DNA from: PALSA-1296 sp037143335
GTDB lineage: Bacteria > Bacteroidota > Ignavibacteria > Palsa-1295
Assembly: GCA_037143335.1 (NCBI GenBank)
Contig: JBAWZA010000005.1
Span: 1-64,000 of the forward strand
Length of the DNA stretch: 64,000 bases
Direction of reading: 5' to 3'
The notes beneath the pieces were generated by a model. It saw only the letters and a list, made by a program, of their open reading frames with translations, had not been told where the DNA came from and made no database searches. Numbering within the stretch: position 1 is the first letter of the stretch; the number at the start of each line of letters is the position of its first letter. A program made the position numbers and the translations under genes. Shown here one piece after another: positions 60,988-64,000 of the stretch.

Positions 60988-62502
60988 ATGAAATTCAGTG
61001 AGCTCACGCGGCAACGAGAGATCGGTGTCCTCGCCCTAACAGGCTTGAAGGACGCCGATCTCTCTGACCCGCAATATGATTCGCGCAAAGTTCAACGCGG
61101 TTCGACCTTTTTTGCAATAAAAGGATTCGCTACCGATGGTCATGCTTTTATCGAGCAGGCAATCGAGCGCGGCGCAACAACTATTGTGCTCGAAGATGAT
61201 TCGGCGTTTACCGAATCCGATGCGCAAGAAAAAAATGTAAATCGCATCTTGGTATCAGATTCCCGCAGAGCACTCGCGTTTATTACTGAAGAAGTATTCG
61301 GCACTCCATCACGGAAGCTGAGACTCATCGGTGTGACTGGTACGAATGGAAAGACTACCACCACGCATCTCATCAAACAAATTTTAGAAGCTCGCGGCGA
61401 ACGCGTTGGACTCATCGGTACAACGGGAATTGCAATTGCCGACAACTACATTCCCTCTGAACACACGACACCAGAATCCAGAGATATCTCTGAGTTACTT
61501 AAGCAGATGATAGATGGTGGCTGCACGACATGCGTGATGGAAGTTAGCTCTCACGCAATCGCATTGCACCGAGTAGAAGCGCTTGATTTTGACATTGGAG
61601 TATTTACCAACCTTACGCAAGATCATCTTGACTTCCACAAGTCTATGGATGAATACGCCAAAGCGAAACAACTACTTTTTACAAATTTGAAAGAGACGGC
61701 AATTGCGATCACGAATGCGCAATCAGACTATGGTAGTTTCATGACAGAGCATACACGAGCAAACGTGCATTCGTATGGCTTAGATGATGGAACGCCATTC
61801 GGAAGTGCAGACTTGATCGCATCACATATAGAGTATAGTTTAGTGGGGACGACGTTCACAATTAAAAAACGCTATTCTGATGAACAATCGGTATTTCAAA
61901 GCAAACTCGTTGGAAAATTCAACATCGAAAACTTACTGGCGGCAGTTTCAGCGCTCTACTTCGGCGCGGGGGGATTTTCGCTCGAAGTCCTCGCGCAAGC
62001 GGCGCCGAGCCTTCGTCCGGTGCGCGGGCGGTTCGAGCAGATAGAATTGCCGACTGGCGGACTTGCTATTATTGATTATGCACACACTCCCGATGCTCTG
62101 GAAAATGTGCTGCACACCATTCGCATGGTTGATCCGAGCGCGAAGCTTACGACTGTCTTCGGTTGCGGAGGTGATAGAGATAAAACCAAACGCCCGAAGA
62201 TGGGAGCGATAGCAGAGAGATTATCAGATATAATAATTATCACCAACGATAATCCACGAACTGAAAATCCGCATACTATTGCACACGAAATTATCGAAGG
62301 TATCTCAGCAACCAGACGTATGCAAACAGAAATTATTTTAGATAGAAGACAAGCGATAGTAACTGCACTCGATTCATCGCTCACGGGAGATGTCATCTTA
62401 ATTGCAGGCAAAGGGCATGAGGATTATCAAATCATCGGAAAAGAGAAATCACATTTCAGCGATCAAGAAGTAGTCCAGGAGTGGATGAATGCCCACAGAT
62501 AA
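60988..62502 (+). CDS. murE: UDP-MurNAc-L-Ala-D-Glu:meso-diaminopimelate ligase
   Basis: A 504-residue cytoplasmic Mur ligase. The ATP-binding motif is GVTGTNGKTTTTH (115-127), with HTTPESRDI and the family-specific DNPR motif (in TNDNPRTENP) that selects meso-diaminopimelate rather than lysine. The C-terminal IAGKGHEDYQ segment is canonical. It makes the third peptide step of peptidoglycan synthesis. An approximately 130-base gap with a family B repeat separates it from ftsI. Confidence 0.97.
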   Translation: MKFSELTRQREIGVLALTGLKDADLSDPQYDSRKVQRGSTFFAIKGFATDGHAFIEQAIERGATTIVLEDDSAFTESDAQEKNVNRILVSDSRRALAFITEEVFGTPSRKLRLIGVTGTNGKTTTTHLIKQILEARGERVGLIGTTGIAIADNYIPSEHTTPESRDISELLKQMIDGGCTTCVMEVSSHAIALHRVEALDFDIGVFTNLTQDHLDFHKSMDEYAKAKQLLFTNLKETAIAITNAQSDYGSFMTEHTRANVHSYGLDDGTPFGSADLIASHIEYSLVGTTFTIKKRYSDEQSVFQSKLVGKFNIENLLAAVSALYFGAGGFSLEVLAQAAPSLRPVRGRFEQIELPTGGLAIIDYAHTPDALENVLHTIRMVDPSAKLTTVFGCGGDRDKTKRPKMGAIAERLSDIIIITNDNPRTENPHTIAHEIIEGISATRRMQTEIILDRRQAIVTALDSSLTGDVILIAGKGHEDYQIIGKEKSHFSDQEVVQEWMNAHR

Positions 62503-62514
62503 TAAGTATGGAAT

Positions 62515-63909
62515 ATGAATATTACAATCGAGGATATACTTAGCATCAAGCATTCAGCTCACATAGGTTTTAAGTCGCTCTCGCCGGCAAGAAAAATAAA
62601 TCACGTCTCTACCGATTCACGCTCCGTCAAGAAAGGTGACCTCTTCATTGCACTTCGAGGTGAGAATTTTGATGGTCATGAATTTATTCAGCATGTTCAA
62701 GAAAAGGGTGCAACTGCGGCAATTGTTGATGAGAAATGGAAAAAGAAAAATAGGAAGAAATACAAACTTCCTCTCATCGTCGTTAAGAATACACTTGATG
62801 CGTATGGTGCAATCGCAAATCTCTTTCGAAATAAGTTTAGCATTCCGATAATCCTCGTTGCAGGATCAAACGGCAAGACAACAATGAAAGAAGTGATAAG
62901 TCATGTACTTGGAACGTCGTTCAATGTTTTGAAGACAGAAGCGAATTACAACAATCAGGTTGGCTTGCCGCGGATGCTACTTCAACTAACCCCGCAACAC
63001 GAATTCGCTGTGCTCGAAATCGGCACAAATCATCCTGGCGAGATCGAGTGGCTGACACAGGTTGCCCAACCTACCCACGGTATCATCACTAACATTGGCA
63101 GAGAACACCTAGAGTTTTTTAAGAATCTCCGTGGCGTAGCCAAAGAAGAACTTGCACTCTTCGATTATCTTGCCTCTACAGAAGATGGAGTTGCCTTCAT
63201 CAATATGGACGATCCGTTTCTTGCAGGTCAAGGAAAACGAATGCTCTCTGATTACAGGCTTTATGGCAGAGGAACAGGAGCATCGGGAAGGAAAATGGGA
63301 TATTCATCGAATGGTTTAATGAAGATTGGGATTGAGTTGGATGGCAAGAGCTTCGTAGTACATTCTCATCTTGTCTCCGAGTACGCGCCGTCTCTTTATG
63401 CCGCTGTGGCAAAGGTTGCTTCAGAATTTGGATTGAGCATTGCAAAGATCAAGCAGGCTTTGGGAAGCTTCGTGCCTTATTCGAAGCGAATGGAAATTCT
63501 TAAGATTCACGGAGCCGTGATTATCAATGATTGCTACAATGCAAATCCTGAATCGTTTTATTCTGCGCTTGAAACGCTAAAACAAATTCCCTCAAAAGGA
63601 AAAAAATATGTGGTCGCGGGTGATATGTTCGAGTTAGGAGCTACATCAAAACGAGAGCATAGATTGCTTGGCGTGCAAATGGCAAAGTATAAATTCAACG
63701 GTCACTTTTTTACAGGGAATGCGATGAAGCAAACTTTTGCAGCGCTACTACAGACAAACACAAAACTTCATGCTGAGTATGATTCAGAGAAATCAGCTAT
63801 TGGCGAATCTCTCAGCCAGATTTTGAAAAAGGGCGATATAGTTTTAATCAAAGGGTCGCGCGGAATGAAGATGGAAACGATCCTTGAGCAATTACGAACG
63901 ACAAATTAG
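62515..63909 (+). CDS. murF: UDP-N-acetylmuramoyl-tripeptide:D-alanyl-D-alanine ligase
   Basis: A 464-residue Mur ligase adding D-Ala-D-Ala. Motifs are VSTDSRSVKKGDLFIAL near the N-terminus, the ATP-binding AGSNGKTTMKEV, and CYNANPESF; the C-terminal LIKGSRGMKME is typical. Length is normal. The stop codon is at 63907-63909, followed by an AT-rich TTCGTAATT repeat before mraY. It follows murE by 12 bases. Confidence 0.97.
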   Translation: MNITIEDILSIKHSAHIGFKSLSPARKINHVSTDSRSVKKGDLFIALRGENFDGHEFIQHVQEKGATAAIVDEKWKKKNRKKYKLPLIVVKNTLDAYGAIANLFRNKFSIPIILVAGSNGKTTMKEVISHVLGTSFNVLKTEANYNNQVGLPRMLLQLTPQHEFAVLEIGTNHPGEIEWLTQVAQPTHGIITNIGREHLEFFKNLRGVAKEELALFDYLASTEDGVAFINMDDPFLAGQGKRMLSDYRLYGRGTGASGRKMGYSSNGLMKIGIELDGKSFVVHSHLVSEYAPSLYAAVAKVASEFGLSIAKIKQALGSFVPYSKRMEILKIHGAVIINDCYNANPESFYSALETLKQIPSKGKKYVVAGDMFELGATSKREHRLLGVQMAKYKFNGHFFTGNAMKQTFAALLQTNTKLHAEYDSEKSAIGESLSQILKKGDIVLIKGSRGMKMETILEQLRTTN

Positions 63910-63919
63910 GAGTTACGAA

Positions 63920-63972
63920 CAGCGTACTCTATTCAATCTAATTCGTAATTCGCAATTAATAATTCGTAATTA
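63920..63972. repeat. AT-rich TTCGTAATT repeat between murF and mraY
   Basis: Several copies of AATTCGTAATT and variants, related to the flanks of the four-helix gene at 29.1-29.5 kb. Confidence 0.5.
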
Positions 63973-63982
63973 AAAAGAAGCG

Positions 63983-64000
63983 ATGTTGTACTATTTATTT
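63983..64000 (+). CDS. mraY: Phospho-N-acetylmuramoyl-pentapeptide transferase, 5' end only
   Basis: The last 18 bases encode MLYYLF, matching the start of MraY (usually MLYYL...), and the position after murF is the standard place of mraY. It attaches the pentapeptide to undecaprenyl phosphate at the inner membrane. The evidence is short, so confidence is moderate. Confidence 0.6.

Noticed and set aside
1..64000. tRNA, rRNA, CRISPR arrays, prophage or transposase genes
   Set aside because: None was recognised on either strand; short palindromes in gaps are repeats, not arrays.

Overview
The window looks like a chromosomal segment of a free-living, Gram-negative member of the Bacteroidota/Chlorobiota group. 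Supporting signs are: six proteins with Por-type (T9SS type A) C-terminal sorting domains; a PD40-OmpA fusion and a DUF3078-like protein; several candidate promoters of the Bacteroidota form TAnnTTTG, some with an upstream TTG or TTTG; frequent starts without a Shine-Dalgarno sequence; and a division/cell-wall cluster with a PASTA-type transpeptidase. A Kapabacteria- or Ignavibacteria-like lineage is plausible, but that is inference. No rRNA, tRNA, CRISPR array, prophage or insertion sequence was recognised.

Layout. 1-22 kb is mixed housekeeping: the 3' part of priA, an alpha/beta hydrolase, a PD40-OmpA protein, a GNAT-GrpB-methyltransferase set, an Omp28-like T9SS protein, an NtrC-type regulator, an RhlE-like helicase, a beta-carbonic anhydrase, a multicopper oxidase, a thioredoxin-like protein, a TPR protein, apt, an M3 peptidase and a flavin reductase. 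22-26.2 kb is one very large Asn/Thr-rich repeat protein behind apparent tandem promoters. 26.7-31 kb carries TerC, hemerythrin and the UDP-glucuronate/UDP-xylose pair ugd and uxs, with a four-helix-bundle gene inserted between them. 31-41.4 kb holds HIT and LivM, then an island (interrupted thioredoxin, two Cys-ladder propeller proteins, a Cys-rich secreted protein, an ECF sigma factor), then LivH. 41.5-50.4 kb has a GT-C-like membrane protein, murQ, mnmG, mnmE, yidC and uppP. 50.4-56.2 kb has a second (Tat-type) multicopper oxidase, an M42 peptidase, elbB, a Kir-type K+ channel, msrB and a lipoprotein. 56.4-64 kb is the dcw cluster mraZ-rsmH-ftsL-ftsI-murE-murF-mraY; the DNPR motif of MurE indicates meso-diaminopimelate peptidoglycan.

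Most notable observations. Two near-perfect ParB-binding (parS) palindromes sit exactly at the two ends of mnmG, one containing its GTG start codon and the other touching its stop codon. About 13 kb away, the intergenic region at 30.8-31.2 kb has five same-orientation DnaA-box-like GTTATCC sites beside an AT-rich TTTAAA-repeat stretch. Together with the yidC-mnmE-mnmG cluster this suggests an origin-proximal segment, although gene orientation does not switch at the box cluster, so the exact origin is unproven. Other points of interest are a candidate small RNA at 53.4 kb, several families of dispersed palindromic intergenic repeats, and the repeat protein with its promoter array.
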